From positions 1 to 7,759 of the forward strand of contig JAICPP010000161.1 of the NCBI GenBank assembly GCA_025929805.1: 7,759 nt of DNA. Direction: 5' to 3'. Origin of the DNA: Gemmatimonadales bacterium (GTDB lineage Bacteria > Gemmatimonadota > Gemmatimonadetes > Gemmatimonadales > GWC2-71-9). Under the pieces are notes generated by a model that saw only the letters and a list, made by a program, of their open reading frames with translations, was not told the origin of the DNA and ran no database searches. Positions 7,401 through 7,759 of the stretch are shown in pieces; positions within the stretch are counted from its first letter, which is position 1, and each line of letters starts with the position of its first letter. Both the position numbers and the translations under genes were made by a program.

Positions 7401-7645
7401 TCCCGCCCATCGAAGGGGCTCTCTTCTACGACATCGGCCTCGCCTGGGACCAGCGGTCCACGCTGCGCTGGAACCGGCAGCCAGGGGACGATCCCGTGCG
7501 GGTACGGACGCCCTTGCAGACCATCGGCGCATCGGTGCGAATGAATCTGTTCGGCTTCGCCATTGCGCGGCTCGATTATTCGATTCCCCAGGAGCGCTCT
7601 CGGGTGAAGGGACTCTGGACCTTCAGTTTAGGGCCGGCGTTCTAG
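4436..7645 (+). CDS. Exported gluzincin metallopeptidase / TolB-like propeller / outer-membrane beta-barrel fusion
   Basis: The 1069-residue product has a signal peptide (basic LRR, then a leucine-rich core, probable cleavage LGA|Q after residue 21). Residues 30-275 form a peptidase MA-like gluzincin domain: HEMAH at 135-139 (zinc ligands His135 and His139, catalytic Glu136) and WFAEGMAEY at 166-174, with Glu169 the likely third ligand. Residues 298-580 contain six TolB/WD40-like blades marked by LSPDG (304), WSPDG (359, 404, 448, 503) and the degenerate WAPQAD (554), each followed by hydrophobic strands of the type IAF/LAF. A polar linker (about 581-672) leads to a C-terminal beta-barrel region (about 675-1069). 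This has alternating aromatic strands, LSDILGNHQL (711-720), an FGGSTDLIRG element (923-932) like loop 6 of Omp85 proteins, and a final phenylalanine as required for outer-membrane barrels. Cys943 and Cys955 could form a loop disulfide. No POTRA domains are evident. Peptidase and propeller should be periplasmic. The substrate is unknown. The start at 4436 is chosen for its GAGGT (4426-4430) and signal peptide; the ATG at 4388 lies inside rsfS. Confidence 0.85.
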   Translation: MLRRAVPSLFLLLLTPGVLGAQYFGRNKVQYSTFDFKIIQTEHFDVYYYERERVAAMDAARMAERGYARLSKVLNHEFRERKPIILYASHSDFQQTNALGEPPSEGTQGVTDFQRNRNVLPFPGSYAEFEHVLQHEMAHQFQYDTWSRGRAGAGLATIIAINPPLWFAEGMAEYLSVGPIHAETAMWLRDASLEGTLPTIEQMTLDPYKYFPYRYGHALWSYIGERWGDEAVGAILKGTLAGGIEGAFRRTIGLSLEQLSSQWRDAVQKKYLPEIGARPKARAVADELLTEKRSDGTLHLAPALSPDGSQIAYFSEKDFYFVDLYLADGTTGKVKRRILKSGVSSNYETYRFINSQANWSPDGKYLAFAAKRGARDDIVIVDVERNKQVQRIELKLSGVTTPAWSPDGQQLVFTGYDGGLSDLFVVARDGSRLRRLTQDKYADLHPVWSPDGRTIAFTTDRGSGTDFRTLAIGNMRIAVYDLDTGSIQVLDQMEQGKNVSPQWSPDGKSIAFVSDRNGVSNIFLYELGENALYQLTDFYTGSQGITPLSPVLSWAPQADRLAFVYFEKGKYDVYTLSNPRGLKRQPYRQIVSDSSGLLASTRPAPVDTTRSLQVPEDVRPHVGEGGSIYRTPQGFRSSSEVNRSGDTTLVPPPVSIAALLDSASFSLPDTSEFSVKNYRVRFTPDYVARPSIGYARDNFGRGFFGGTAVSLSDILGNHQLVFAGYVNGRISEAQVLAAYANLSRRINWVTGISQEPYYFYEPSEIRVNDPVPGLNTFVTNVRRLVVRSAFGQAYYPLSRFQRIEGSLRVANVDDAVLSILEPYNPASGFATEDPVLETNNRPGVNYFQPSAALVFDNSLFGYTGPFYGRRWRLDLAQTLGDWRFSQVTVDYRRYDKIAGPLVFSSRLLYFGRIGRDADRFRIFGGSTDLIRGNTSGSYRRNECINADDANTQTGCAELDRLVGTQIGVASAEIRFPILTPALGFVPQGFPPIEGALFYDIGLAWDQRSTLRWNRQPGDDPVRVRTPLQTIGASVRMNLFGFAIARLDYSIPQERSRVKGLWTFSLGPAF

Positions 7646-7646
7646 A

Positions 7647-7719
7647 GAGGACGGGAAGGATGGGAAGGACGGGAAGGTTGCTGGAAAACCTTCCTGTCCT
7701 TCCCGTCCTTCCCGTCTTT
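7647..7719 (+). terminator. Long G-A/C-T inverted repeat made of 9-bp tandem units; probable transcription terminator
   Basis: The left arm 7650-7677 is the reverse complement of the right arm 7689-7716 except at two positions, and both exceptions allow G-U pairs in RNA. Two more pairs extend the stem inward (loop GCTGGAA, 7680-7686) and up to three pairs extend it outward. Within the left arm the unit GGGAAGGAY repeats every 9 bp (7653, 7662, 7671), and the right arm carries the complementary series. It starts immediately after the stop codon at 7645 and is followed by TTT at 7717-7719 and a pyrimidine-rich stretch. This position fits a terminator for the whole block. The repeat-within-palindrome design could also mark an extragenic repeat family. 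Confidence 0.6.
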
Positions 7720-7759
7720 CCCAACTTTCCCCTCCCCCGCTATCTTTCCCCCCCGTGAA
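7720..7759. other. Pyrimidine-rich tail with no recognisable gene
   Basis: From the right arm of the preceding hairpin to base 7754 the + strand is almost entirely C and T, with only a few G or A. No coding region, tRNA-like fold or ribosome-binding site is visible. A GTG at 7755-7757 lies at the very edge, but no purine-rich ribosome-binding site precedes it, so it cannot be supported as a gene start. Confidence 0.6.

Noticed and set aside
7297..7758. Plus-strand open frame running through the end of the last gene into the palindrome
   Set aside because: Its tail (PVLPVLPVFPNFP) is just the translated 9-bp repeat, and its start lies inside the well-supported barrel region in another frame.
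7755..7759. Start of a further gene at GTG 7755
   Set aside because: The preceding sequence is pyrimidine-rich with no ribosome-binding site, and only five bases are visible.

Overview
The window carries a compact, GC-rich, single-strand gene block from a Gram-negative bacterium. The last gene encodes a signal peptide followed by an outer-membrane-type beta-barrel, which implies a diderm cell. The gene order (rpsF, rpsR, a DUF2232-like membrane protein, rplI) and a C-terminal TolB-propeller/surface-antigen protein beginning with a metallopeptidase resemble Gemmatimonadota or a neighbouring environmental phylum. That assignment rests on protein style only and is moderate in confidence.

Layout, all on the + strand. 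Bases 1-45 are the 3' end of ychF. Bases 46-251 contain no gene: they hold three perfect 14-bp tandem repeats with a degenerate inverted copy that can form a long hairpin, then two further stem-loops in the leader of rpsF. Next come rpsF (252-593), rpsR (590-811, ATGA overlap), a DUF2232-like multi-pass membrane protein (832-1737), rplI (1748-2194), a fused fatty-acid kinase/fatty-acid-binding protein (2205-4061), rsfS (4042-4422) and a 1069-residue exported protein (4436-7645). The window ends in an inverted repeat built of 9-bp tandem units and a pyrimidine-rich tail. From rpsF to the last gene, neighbours overlap or lie 10-20 bp apart, so one transcript (perhaps with internal promoters) is likely.

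The genes share a theme of ribosome synthesis and its control: YchF, S6, S18, L9 and RsfS, the L14-binding factor that blocks subunit joining in starvation. These are mixed with cell-envelope functions: a DUF2232 membrane protein, fatty-acid activation for phospholipid synthesis, and a large envelope protein.

Two proteins stand out. The first joins FakA-type kinase domains to a full FakB/DegV fatty-acid-binding domain in one chain, with the expected catalytic and ligand-binding residues present in both halves. The second joins a gluzincin metallopeptidase (HEMAH), a six-blade TolB-like propeller and an Omp85-like barrel. The domain assignments are well supported by motifs. Whether these architectures are undescribed cannot be judged without a database search.
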